From Thermoplasmata archaeon (lineage in GTDB: Archaea > Thermoplasmatota > Thermoplasmata > Lutacidiplasmatales > UBA184), in contig JAKAYL010000007.1 in assembly GCA_021809545.1 (NCBI GenBank), positions 1-52,900 of the forward strand: 52,900 nucleotides of DNA. The letters are read 5' to 3'. Below the pieces are notes generated by a model, which did no database searches, had not been told where the DNA came from, and saw nothing but the letters and a program-made list of their open reading frames with translations. A program made the translations under genes and the position numbers. Below are positions 41,204 through 48,797 of this stretch, piece after piece; positions within the stretch are counted from its first letter, which is position 1, and the number at the start of each line of letters is the position of its first letter.

Positions 41204-43516
41204 TCACGCACTCGTCTTGACCGAGTTCAGCGCCTGCACATCGTACCCGATGACCGAGGGGGTCAGGGGCAAGAAGTTTACGAGGGAAGCGTAGGTTCCC
41301 CCGCTCTGCAGCGACCACTCGAGGAAGGTCACGACGAACAGTTGCTTTGCCGGATTGCTGGGGTTGGTGGAGACCAGGGTGTACTCCAGGTTGGTGTCAG
41401 GGTAGGGGGTGGGATACTGGCTGGTGGGGAGCGTGCCGCCCTTCCCGAGCTGCAGGTTGATCGCCCCCGGAACTCCGCCCAGGATGAGGCTGATGGCAAC
41501 GCTGGGTGGGGCCAGGTTCTGGAGCGCCAGATTGGCGTCCTGACTGATGGTGGCCGGGGTCGGGAGCACGTAGTTCGCTGCGTTGGTCCCGTTGACGTTG
41601 GCGGCCTGGTCCCCGAGGGCAGCATACTGGAGGTTGGCGGCGTTGGCCTCGCTCTCGTAGCTGATGCCGATGTAGGCGATCCCGTAGGGGGTGTTCTGGA
41701 GTCCCGTGACCATCCCGCTGTTGCCTTGGTAGCCGGGCTGTCCTGCCTTCCAGGTGATGGAGGTTCCGTAGCTCGCCGTCCATCCCTTCCACGACATGTA
41801 GAGGAGGGAGGTGAACATGAACGTGTCCCCGCTCCCGTCCGACCGGTGGAGCGGGATGATGGTGTTGCTGGGGAGAGTGACCCCGGGGTTGGCGGCCTGG
41901 ATCATCGGGTCGTTCCACTTGGTGATGGCCCCCGCGTAGATCATGGCGAGCACCGTGCCGTTGAGGTTGAGGTGCTGGGAGACGCCCGGGAGGTTGTAGT
42001 AGACCAACTGTGCAGAGATGGCGATGGGGACGTTGATGAGGCTGTAGTTGGCCGCAGTGCTGGGGGTGAGGTAGGCGTCAGTGCCCCCGATGTCGACGAG
42101 TCCCTTCTCCGCCGAGCTGATCCCCGTGCCGCTCCCAGTGCTCTGGGGAGAGATCTGGATGTTGGGGTAGAGCTTGGTGAAGTTGGGACCGAGGACTTCC
42201 ATGTAGGGGAAGATCAGGCTCGACCCGGTCTCCGATATCGTGTAGGAGGAACTGCTCGTGCCGCTCACCTTCACCGAATTCAGTGCTTCCATGTCGTACC
42301 CGATGACCGCGGCGGTCAAGGGCAAGAAGTTCACCTGGGAGGCGTAGGTCCCTCCGCTCTGCAGCGACCATTCCAGGAACTTCACCACGTAGAGTTGCTT
42401 CGAGGGGTTGCTGGGGTTGGTAGAGACCAGGGTGTACTCCAGGTTGGTGTCAGGGTAGGGGGTGGGATACTGGCTGGTGGGGAGCGTGCCGCCCTTCCCG
42501 AGCTGCAGGTTGATCGCCCCCGGAACTCCGCCCAGGATGAGGCTGATGGCAACGCTGGGTGGGGCCAGGTTCTGGAGCGCCAGATTGGCGTCCTGACTGA
42601 TGGTGGCCGGGGTCGGGAGCACGTAGTTCGCTGCGTTGGTCCCGTTGACGTTGGCGGCCTGGTCCCCGAGGGCAGCATACTGGAGGTTGGCGGCGTTGGC
42701 CTCGCTCTCGTAGCTGATGCCGATGTAGGCGATCCCGTAGGGGGTGTTCTGGAGTCCCGTGACCATCCCGCTGTTGCCTTGGTAGCCGGGCTGTCCTGCC
42801 TTCCAGGTGATGGAGGTTCCGTAGCTCGCCGTCCATCCCTTCCACGACATGTAGAGGAGGGAGGTGAACATGAACGTGTCCCCGCTCCCGTCCGACCGGT
42901 GGAGCGGGATGATGGTGTTGCTGGGGAGAGTGACCCCGGGGTTGGCGGCCTGGATCATCGGGTCGTTCCACTTGGTGATGGCCCCCGCGTAGATCATGGC
43001 GAGCACCGTGCCGTTGAGGTTGAGGTGCTGGGAGACGCCCGGGAGGTTGTAGTAGACCAACTGTGCAGAGATGGCGATGGGGACGTTGATGAGGCTGTAG
43101 TTGGCCGCAGTGCTGGGGGTGAGGTAGGCGTCAGTGCCCCCGATGTCGACGAGTCCCTTCTCCGCCGAGCTGATCCCCGTGCCGCTCCCAGTGCTCTGGG
43201 GAGAGATCTGGATGTTGGGGTAGAGCTTGGTGAAGTTGGGTCCGAGGACTTCCATGTAGGGGAAGATCAGGCTCGACCCGGTCTCCGAGATCGTGAACGA
43301 CGGGAGATTGGTGTTGTTGCCTCCCTTGCCACCCTGTGTGCCCGGGAGGTAGACCTTCTCGTAGTAGTAGATCCCGGCTCCCGCTCCCGCGAGAATGAGC
43401 ACGGCGATCAGGGCGATCGCCATTCCCTTGCTCCCGGTCTTCGTCGCCTTGCGCGGTGCGGCTCCGGTGATGGTGTCCGAGGGCTTGCTCGATGTGATGT
43501 CGTCCCCGGAACTCAT
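41204..43516 (-). CDS. pstS: Tandem-duplicated phosphate-binding protein (double PstS)
   Basis: A 770-residue protein that holds two complete PstS-type phosphate-binding domains in one chain. A cytoplasmic N-terminus and one membrane anchor (MAIALIAVLILAGAGAGIYYY) are followed by domain 1 (from SFTISETGSSLIFPYMEV) and domain 2 (starting again with SYTISETGSSLIF). Each domain has the phosphate-loop motifs PQSTGSGTGISS and HRSDGSGDT and ends with YASxVNFLPL...IGYDxxALNSVK. Most PstS proteins have one domain. The two copies arise from a 1053-bp tandem repeat. The start overlaps the upstream regulator by 4 nt. Two binding domains per anchor may raise the local ligand supply to PstCA. Confidence 0.93.
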   Translation of the reverse strand: MSSGDDITSSKPSDTITGAAPRKATKTGSKGMAIALIAVLILAGAGAGIYYYEKVYLPGTQGGKGGNNTNLPSFTISETGSSLIFPYMEVLGPNFTKLYPNIQISPQSTGSGTGISSAEKGLVDIGGTDAYLTPSTAANYSLINVPIAISAQLVYYNLPGVSQHLNLNGTVLAMIYAGAITKWNDPMIQAANPGVTLPSNTIIPLHRSDGSGDTFMFTSLLYMSWKGWTASYGTSITWKAGQPGYQGNSGMVTGLQNTPYGIAYIGISYESEANAANLQYAALGDQAANVNGTNAANYVLPTPATISQDANLALQNLAPPSVAISLILGGVPGAINLQLGKGGTLPTSQYPTPYPDTNLEYTLVSTNPSNPSKQLYVVKFLEWSLQSGGTYASQVNFLPLTAAVIGYDMEALNSVKVSGTSSSSYTISETGSSLIFPYMEVLGPNFTKLYPNIQISPQSTGSGTGISSAEKGLVDIGGTDAYLTPSTAANYSLINVPIAISAQLVYYNLPGVSQHLNLNGTVLAMIYAGAITKWNDPMIQAANPGVTLPSNTIIPLHRSDGSGDTFMFTSLLYMSWKGWTASYGTSITWKAGQPGYQGNSGMVTGLQNTPYGIAYIGISYESEANAANLQYAALGDQAANVNGTNAANYVLPTPATISQDANLALQNLAPPSVAISLILGGVPGAINLQLGKGGTLPTSQYPTPYPDTNLEYTLVSTNPSNPAKQLFVVTFLEWSLQSGGTYASLVNFLPLTPSVIGYDVQALNSVKTSA
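41371..42187 (-). repeat. pstS repeat core, copy encoding domain 2
   Basis: 817 bp that by line-by-line reading match 42424-43240 without a difference, at a spacing of 1053 bp (351 codons). Just outside this core the two copies differ at several bases at the low-coordinate end, and at single bases near 42188 and 42236 at the other end. Confidence 0.9.
42424..43240 (-). repeat. pstS repeat core, copy encoding domain 1
   Basis: Second copy of the 817-bp core, in the same orientation as 41371-42187. The identity of synonymous sites indicates a recent duplication or ongoing gene conversion. Confidence 0.9.
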
Positions 43517-44637
43517 ACTCCGCTCCTTACGGGTGTGTTCGATCGCTCGTTCAATGACCGGCGGGCTGCGATTGCTCCTCTCTCTTTCATATTGGGTTGC
43601 CTGTGATCTGCGAAGGTGCCGGCGGGCGTGTCCATGACAAGCTCTCCGACATCAGCAAGGTATCGTGACATGCGGACCAGGGACTCAAGGGCGACAGAGA
43701 TCCCGGCGAGCCCCTCGCTCGCGAGCTTCCCGGCCTTGGCCAAGCGCACGGCCTCCAGGAGGAGCGCCGAGCGTTCCGCCTCTGCCGCACCCACGCTGTC
43801 GACGTACTCGTTCGCCGCCTCCACGTTCCGGCTGGCGAGGATCTGCGGACCGGTCGAGAGGCTCTCGATCGTGCGCTGGTGCAGGTTGTAGACATGGGCG
43901 AGCAAGGACGACGGGGGCGAAGCTTCGGCCATGGCCTCCTGCTCCTCCTCGATCCGGACGGCGAGGTCCGCGATGCGCTCCCAGGTGCGGGAGAGGAGCA
44001 GTACCGGGATGGCTTCCCGGGCCGAGATGCGGTTTCCGTGGTCCCCGAAGCGGGTGAGGTGCCGGCGGATCTGCCAGCCCAACCGGTCCACCTCGTCGTC
44101 TCGCTTGGCGACCTGGGTCTGGGAGGCGAAGGGAAGGTCGTTCCAGCGGGCGCAGACGAGCATGTGCATCTCGACCGCGATGCTGTGCATCCGGTCGAGC
44201 CGGGAGCTGAGGGGGAGGTCCGCGGTGCCGAGGTCCCGGATCTCTGTCCGTCCCGGGGTTTCGGAGGCGACCATCATGGTGCCCGTGCGCCGGACGAACT
44301 CCCGGACGGCGCGGGATTCCCGCTGGGTTGCGCTGGGGAGCTCCAGTTGGATGTCGGTGAATCCCTGGAGGTAGGCACCGAGCAATTCCCTAAAGACGTG
44401 CGAGTCTTCCTGGGTTATGGTGAGGGTCACCTTCTCCCCGGTCGGGTTCCACGGCTCGTCGATGATGATGCTGTCCGGGCGGAACCTGCGGAGCCGGAGG
44501 GTACCCTTATGGTCCCAGCCTCCCTCGGAGATCCATCCGGTGGGGATCGTCACTGCGTAAGAATTGCCGGCCTTGCGCAACCGGTGGTGGACCTCCTCGA
44601 CCGGTCCACCTTGGAGTCCGTTCTTTGTCTCGCTCAT
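43513..44637 (-). CDS. AbrB-PhoU phosphate uptake regulator
   Basis: A 374-residue regulator. The N-terminal ~50 residues are a SpoVT/AbrB-type DNA-binding domain (HHRLRKAGNSYAVTIPTGWI). The rest is a PhoU-like helical region with RTWERIADLAVRIEEEQEA and YLADVGELVMDTPAG. Proteins of this type stand first in archaeal pst operons and probably repress them; this is inference. The operon promoter region 44655-44700 carries a TATA box and an inverted repeat suited to autoregulation. Confidence 0.88.
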   Translation of the reverse strand: MSETKNGLQGGPVEEVHHRLRKAGNSYAVTIPTGWISEGGWDHKGTLRLRRFRPDSIIIDEPWNPTGEKVTLTITQEDSHVFRELLGAYLQGFTDIQLELPSATQRESRAVREFVRRTGTMMVASETPGRTEIRDLGTADLPLSSRLDRMHSIAVEMHMLVCARWNDLPFASQTQVAKRDDEVDRLGWQIRRHLTRFGDHGNRISAREAIPVLLLSRTWERIADLAVRIEEEQEAMAEASPPSSLLAHVYNLHQRTIESLSTGPQILASRNVEAANEYVDSVGAAEAERSALLLEAVRLAKAGKLASEGLAGISVALESLVRMSRYLADVGELVMDTPAGTFADHRQPNMKERGAIAARRSLNERSNTPVRSGV

Positions 44638-44660
44638 ACTTGAAGGGACTATTTCTTTCA

Positions 44661-44672
44661 GAATATATATAG
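44661..44672 (-). promoter_or_regulatory. TATA box of the phosphate operon
   Basis: CTATATATATTC on the minus strand, centred about 28 bp before the ATG at 44637. It includes one arm of the 44666-44693 inverted repeat. Confidence 0.75.
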
Positions 44673-44693
44673 AAACTCTATTTTCTCTATATA
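44666..44693. promoter_or_regulatory. Inverted repeat at the phosphate operon promoter
   Basis: TATATAGA at 44666-44673 and TCTATATA at 44686-44693, separated by 12 bp. The left arm is inside the operon TATA box, and the right arm is itself a TATA-like box for the plus strand. It could be an operator for the AbrB-PhoU protein or two divergent TATA boxes. Confidence 0.5.
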
Positions 44694-44699
44694 GTGGTA

Positions 44700-44883
44700 T
44701 GTACGTCTACGACTGGTGCGGAGTCGCGCGCGGGGAGGGGGGCACGCAGCCGGTGGGAGCCGGGACTCGGTCACCGGGCCCAGAGTCGGGACTCCGGTCA
44801 GATCAATCGGGTCAACAGCGGGTGGGTCGGCCTATCCCGGGCGTATGGGAGTGCCAAGGTCCGGGACCCGAGGTGTGCGGAAC
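44700..44883. other. GC-rich intergenic region, no convincing gene
   Basis: About 185 bp downstream of a plus-strand TATA-like box (TCTATATA, 44686-44693). Any small frame beginning at the ATG at 44700 has low-complexity, uncodonlike composition. The stretch has hairpin potential (GACTC/GAGTC near 44764-44790; GGTCCGGGACC near 44860). A short structured RNA is possible. Confidence 0.3.
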
Positions 44884-45990
44884 CTAGCTGGGAGCGGCGG
44901 CTTCCACCGCCTTCTTGGACCGCAGCTGGAGGTACTGCCGGAGAACGCCGGCAAAGGCGCCCATGGCGATCCCGAGGGCGATCCCGATGATGTTGAGGAC
45001 GAGGTTCGCACTGGGGATGACCCCGGTGGTGGCCGCCGCGAGGAAGAGCAGGGCATAGCTCTCCACTCCGAAGGCCGTGATGGAGACGACCACGATCCAG
45101 AAGCTCGAGGGGAAGGTCCCGTCGGTCATCGCCTGGTGCACGGCGCTGCCGCCTTCCCAGATCGCCGCAGCCATGACCCACCAGATGAGGGCGCTCTCGA
45201 AGAACGCGAAGATGTGGTAGCCGACGCTGTTGTCCTGGGTGCTCGCGAGCGAGGTGTCCCCCTGGATCCAGCCGAGGACGAAGAAGGAGAGGGCGATGAC
45301 CCCGATGAAGACGGCGATGGAGCCGCTCCGCAGGTCGCTGCCGAAGCTTTCCACCTTCTCCAGGATCCACTCGTCGATGTCGAACGTCCACAGGACGAGG
45401 TAGGCCCCGATGAAGAGGAGCAGGAAGACGGCCCCGTAGCTCCAGATGTTGAGCCCGTAGAAGACGCTCAGCGACTCCACGAAGCCAAGGAAGAGGAGAA
45501 AGGCGGCGAGGGGGAGGATCGTCTTGAAGCGGAGCTTCCGGTCCTTGAGGGCGCGGATCACGCTGTAGTAGGTTCCCTGGAGGGTGGCGGTCTGGCGGAT
45601 GTAGATCCGCTTGACCGAGGCGATGGGTTTCCGGGAGGAGAGGAGGGGGATGACGTGCTCGTCCTCCGCGCCGTCCGAGACCATGTAGAGGGAGCTGACG
45701 GCGACCTTCTTCAGCACCTCGTCGAACTGGCGGGCGATCTCCCGGTCCGAGGGGATGCCGACCCGGGCATCTCCGGTGAGGATGACCACGTCGGCCTCGT
45801 CCCCGGCCGCCCGGAGTTCGTCCATGAGCCCGACGGCCGCCAGCATGGCGTTGGCGTCGGAGTCCTCGGGGTCGGCCACCCCGAGACGGGTGGCGGCATC
45901 GAGGACCGCCTCACGGCCAAGGACCGGTCCCTTGACCTTGGCCTTCCGGCCTAGGTCATCATCCCGGTCCACACAGACGACTAGGTGCAT
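44884..45990 (-). CDS. DUF373-family archaeal membrane protein
   Basis: A 368-residue protein. The N-terminal ~150 residues are soluble and begin with the family hallmark LVVCVDRDDDLGRK; further conserved pieces are DPEDSDANAML and ILTGDARVG. The remaining ~215 residues contain about six membrane helices. The function of DUF373 is unknown; the acidic DRDDD motif suggests metal or nucleotide binding. A perfect 19-bp palindrome covers its start codon. Confidence 0.88.
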   Translation of the reverse strand: MHLVVCVDRDDDLGRKAKVKGPVLGREAVLDAATRLGVADPEDSDANAMLAAVGLMDELRAAGDEADVVILTGDARVGIPSDREIARQFDEVLKKVAVSSLYMVSDGAEDEHVIPLLSSRKPIASVKRIYIRQTATLQGTYYSVIRALKDRKLRFKTILPLAAFLLFLGFVESLSVFYGLNIWSYGAVFLLLFIGAYLVLWTFDIDEWILEKVESFGSDLRSGSIAVFIGVIALSFFVLGWIQGDTSLASTQDNSVGYHIFAFFESALIWWVMAAAIWEGGSAVHQAMTDGTFPSSFWIVVVSITAFGVESYALLFLAAATTGVIPSANLVLNIIGIALGIAMGAFAGVLRQYLQLRSKKAVEAAAPS

Positions 45991-45999
45991 TGCACCTAG
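45981..45999. promoter_or_regulatory. 19-bp perfect palindrome at the DUF373 start
   Basis: CTAGGTGCA-T-TGCACCTAG, with 9-bp arms around one base. The central TGCAT contains the DUF373 start codon (minus-strand ATG at 45990-45988). It lies 50 bp upstream of proS. It may be an operator for one or both divergent genes, or an RNA hairpin that masks the DUF373 start. Confidence 0.5.
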
Positions 46000-46048
46000 A
46001 GCTTATGGCCCCTCTCAGTTATGAATGTTGCGTAGTAGGAGTTTGCCA

Positions 46049-47473
46049 ATGGGAGATCTTCCGGACAAGGAACGCGCGTTCTTTGAGTGGTACATCGAGG
46101 TACTGGAGCGTTCCGGCATCACCGACAAGCGTTACCCTATCAAGGGGATGAACGTGTGGACCCCCTTCGGCAAGAAGGCGAGCTCCCTCATGGACAGGCT
46201 CATCCGGAGCAAGATCGAGCCCCTCGGCTACGATGAGGTGAACTTCCCGGCCCTCATCCCCGAGACCGAGTTCAAGAAGGAGGGGGAGCACATCAAGGGA
46301 TTCGACGAGCAGGTGTACTGGGTCACCCACGGAGGGAAGACCGAGCTCGACATCAAGCTCGCCCTGCGCCCGACCAGCGAGACGGCGATGTATCCGATGT
46401 TCGCCCTCTGGGTGCGCTCCCACCGGGACCTCCCGCTCCGCGTCTACCAGATCGTCAACGTCTTCCGGTACGAGACCAAGACGACCCGCCCCTTCATCCG
46501 GGTCCGGGAGATACATTTCTTCGAGGGGCACACTGTCCACCTGAGCGCGGTCGAGGCTGAAAAGCAGGTCCGTGAGGACATCGATTCCTTCGTCGCCATC
46601 ACCCGGGCGCTCTGTCTTCCCCACCTGAGCATCCGCCGGCCCGACTGGGACAAGTTTCCCGGGGCCCGCTACTCCATCGCCTTTGACATGCCCCTCGGGG
46701 GCTCCAAGACCCTGCAGATCGCAACGGTCCACTACTACGCGGACAACTTTGCCCGGGCCTACGGCATCGCTTTCGAGGACCGCGACGGAACCCAGAAGAT
46801 CCCCCATCAGACCACCTACGGGATCTCGGAGCGCCTGCTCGGAGCCGTCGTCGGGATGCACGGGGACGCCAAGGGGCTCGTCTTCCCCTCGTCGATCGCC
46901 CCCGTCCAGGTCGTGGTCATCCCCATCCCCGGCGCCGGGGATTCCCCGGAGCTTACCTCCGCCACCGAAGTGGTGATGAACTCTCTCAAGGAACTCGGGA
47001 TCCGAGCTGTCCTGGACGCCTCCGACGAGCGTCCGGGATCCAAGTTCTACCGGTGGGAACTCAAGGGAGTTCCCCTGCGGGTGGAGATCGGGCGCCGCGA
47101 GATCGCAGAGAAGCGGGTCACCGCAGTGAATCGCCTCGGCACCAAGACCCCCCTTCTGCTCGAAGGGTTGGGGGAGGGGATACTTACGGCCCTCTCGGCG
47201 TTCGACAGCGCCCTCGCCGCCCGGGCCGAGGCCTCCCTCCGCAGCCGCATGGTGCAGGTCACTGACGGAGGCGCCCTCAACCCGGAGGTTGTCAACGTGA
47301 TCGGCTGGTGCGGACGGGCCGAGTGCGGCCACGAGGTGGAGAAGACCCCCGGACTCTCGCTCCTCGGGACCGTTGAGGACTCCGAGCACCTGGGCAAGCT
47401 CCCGCCTCCGGTCTGCCACTTCTGCAAGAACCCTACCAACGCCGTCTGGGCGGTCGCCGCCCGTCCGCTCTGA
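46049..47473 (+). CDS. proS: Prolyl-tRNA synthetase, archaeal/eukaryotic type
   Basis: Charges tRNA-Pro. A 474-residue class II synthetase: motif 2 region RYETKTTRPFIRVREIHFFE, RPTSETAMYPMFALW, and the motif 3 region. The C-terminal domain has a zinc-type CGRAECGHEVE...CHFCKNP cluster and ends in a hydrophobic-Leu terminus, as in archaeal ProRS. The ATG at 46049 is chosen over the upstream TTG at 46025 because of the AGGAG at 46037-46041. Confidence 0.94.
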   Translation: MGDLPDKERAFFEWYIEVLERSGITDKRYPIKGMNVWTPFGKKASSLMDRLIRSKIEPLGYDEVNFPALIPETEFKKEGEHIKGFDEQVYWVTHGGKTELDIKLALRPTSETAMYPMFALWVRSHRDLPLRVYQIVNVFRYETKTTRPFIRVREIHFFEGHTVHLSAVEAEKQVREDIDSFVAITRALCLPHLSIRRPDWDKFPGARYSIAFDMPLGGSKTLQIATVHYYADNFARAYGIAFEDRDGTQKIPHQTTYGISERLLGAVVGMHGDAKGLVFPSSIAPVQVVVIPIPGAGDSPELTSATEVVMNSLKELGIRAVLDASDERPGSKFYRWELKGVPLRVEIGRREIAEKRVTAVNRLGTKTPLLLEGLGEGILTALSAFDSALAARAEASLRSRMVQVTDGGALNPEVVNVIGWCGRAECGHEVEKTPGLSLLGTVEDSEHLGKLPPPVCHFCKNPTNAVWAVAARPL

Positions 47474-47503
47474 GGGAAGAGGTCGCTGGGATCCCGACGG
47501 GGC

Positions 47504-48715
47504 CTACGGGGAGCACCCGTTGACCGCGTAGTCGTCGCCGTTGAACTCGGCGTAGCCGTAGTCCTCGTACAGGTCCGTCTCGGTCACGGTGACGTGATTG
47601 ACGGGGTCGTAGAAGACGACCACCCCTGTGTTCGAGTTGTACGAGAGGATGACGGAGGGTCCGAGCGCGTGGTGCAGCTGCGTCAGTGTGGAGGCCGGGA
47701 TGGAGGGGTTGTCGCTCTGGCAGTTGGAGACCTGCACCGGGGTGCTGCCTCCGGATCCTCCGCTGGTCGAAGACACGGCGACGAGCTGCGTCGGGGTCGC
47801 CGACGGGCCGGCCGCGGCGGCCACCAGCGAGAGCAACACGAGGGCCATGATCCCCACTCCCACCCTGCGCGGAGCGCTCCAACGCTCGAGGAGGCGGCGG
47901 TCCCGCTTCAGGGGCGTCTTCTTCTTCACGGGTGCGGGAGCCTGGGTCATCGACCGGAAGACGAGGTTGAGGATGTTGCCGCCCAGCAGCGCGACCAGGA
48001 CCCCGATGGTCGGCAGAACGAGGCTCAGGGCGACGCTGCCGAGTCCCACCGCCGCTCCGAACATCGGCTGGAAGGCCGGGTCAGCGGGGGCGCTCCGGGG
48101 CTCGCTCACCATGAAGAACCCAAAGAAGATGATGACCGGGTCGAAGATCGTCAGCAGGAAGAGCTCCGGCGAGGCGAGCTGGACGAAGAAGAAGTGGTAG
48201 AGCGAGGCGATCCCCGCATAGGCGATGAAGAAGGTCGCCACCATCTCCCAGCGGCTGAGATTGCGCCAGGCCACGAAGAGACCGAGGACCGGGATGAGGA
48301 TCTGACCGACCGTCCCGAGCCCGACCCACCAGGACGGGGCTAGGCCGAGGAAGAGCACTCCGACCAGGACGCCCATGACGGCGGGGTTGAAGATCGGGCT
48401 GCCGGACTTCCGGAGGACATGCTTCAGGACGATCGCAAGGACCGTCGCAGTGCCGGAGAGGAAGAGGGTCGCGCTCGGGGGAAAGAGCAATGCGAGCAAG
48501 GCGCCGGTCACGAGCGCTGCCTCCGGTAGCTTCAGCTTCTCGAACCGGATCCACTGGAAGGCGAGATCGGTCACCACGGCGATCGGGAGGAGCGCCAGCG
48601 CGCTCGCCCCCATTCCGTTCAGGTAGTAGATCCCCCAGAGAAGGATCACGACCAGCGAGATCCAGAGGGCGCGTACCGGTGGAATAAAGCGAAGCGCCTT
48701 GGAGAAGGCAGACAT
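47504..48715 (-). CDS. Orphan NqrB/RnfD-like membrane protein with C-terminal exported domain
   Basis: A 403-residue protein. Residues ~1-285 have about nine to ten membrane helices with NqrB/RnfD-type pieces (SGSPIFNPAVMGVLVG, FDPVIIFFGFFMVSEPRSAP). These proteins carry a covalent FMN in Rnf/Nqr ion-pumping complexes; the usual Thr attachment site is not evident, with SEPRSAP nearest. No other rnf/nqr subunit is in the window. After a last helix, ~100 residues would lie outside the cell and contain two Cys (VSNCQSD and VNGCSP). A TATA box at 48737-48749 centred 27 bp upstream supports the ATG at 48715. Confidence 0.75.
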   Translation of the reverse strand: MSAFSKALRFIPPVRALWISLVVILLWGIYYLNGMGASALALLPIAVVTDLAFQWIRFEKLKLPEAALVTGALLALLFPPSATLFLSGTATVLAIVLKHVLRKSGSPIFNPAVMGVLVGVLFLGLAPSWWVGLGTVGQILIPVLGLFVAWRNLSRWEMVATFFIAYAGIASLYHFFFVQLASPELFLLTIFDPVIIFFGFFMVSEPRSAPADPAFQPMFGAAVGLGSVALSLVLPTIGVLVALLGGNILNLVFRSMTQAPAPVKKKTPLKRDRRLLERWSAPRRVGVGIMALVLLSLVAAAAGPSATPTQLVAVSSTSGGSGGSTPVQVSNCQSDNPSIPASTLTQLHHALGPSVILSYNSNTGVVVFYDPVNHVTVTETDLYEDYGYAEFNGDDYAVNGCSP

Positions 48716-48736
48716 TGCCTTGGGAAGACATGGCAC

Positions 48737-48749
48737 ATATTTAAATTTA
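48737..48749 (-). promoter_or_regulatory. TATA box of the NqrB/RnfD-like gene
   Basis: TAAATTTAAATAT on the minus strand, centred about 27 bp before the ATG at 48715. This is a strong AT-rich element in a GC-rich context. Confidence 0.75.
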
Positions 48750-48797
48750 GGGCCGGAAAACTGGTGAAATCTCACCTCGGCAGCGGGGGATCTCACG

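Noticed and set aside
41371-43240. Insertion sequence or mobile element as the cause of the 1053-bp repeat
   Set aside because: There is no transposase, no terminal inverted repeats and no target duplication; the repeat unit is exactly a coding domain in frame.
40190-43606. Very long plus-strand frame (1138 codons) opposite pstC and pstS
   Set aside because: It is antisense to clear pst genes and merely mirrors their tandem repeat. No start signal or family is visible.
44700-44887. Small plus-strand ORF starting after the divergent TATA box
   Set aside because: Composition is low-complexity Gly/Pro/Ser with no conserved feature. A noncoding element is at least as likely.
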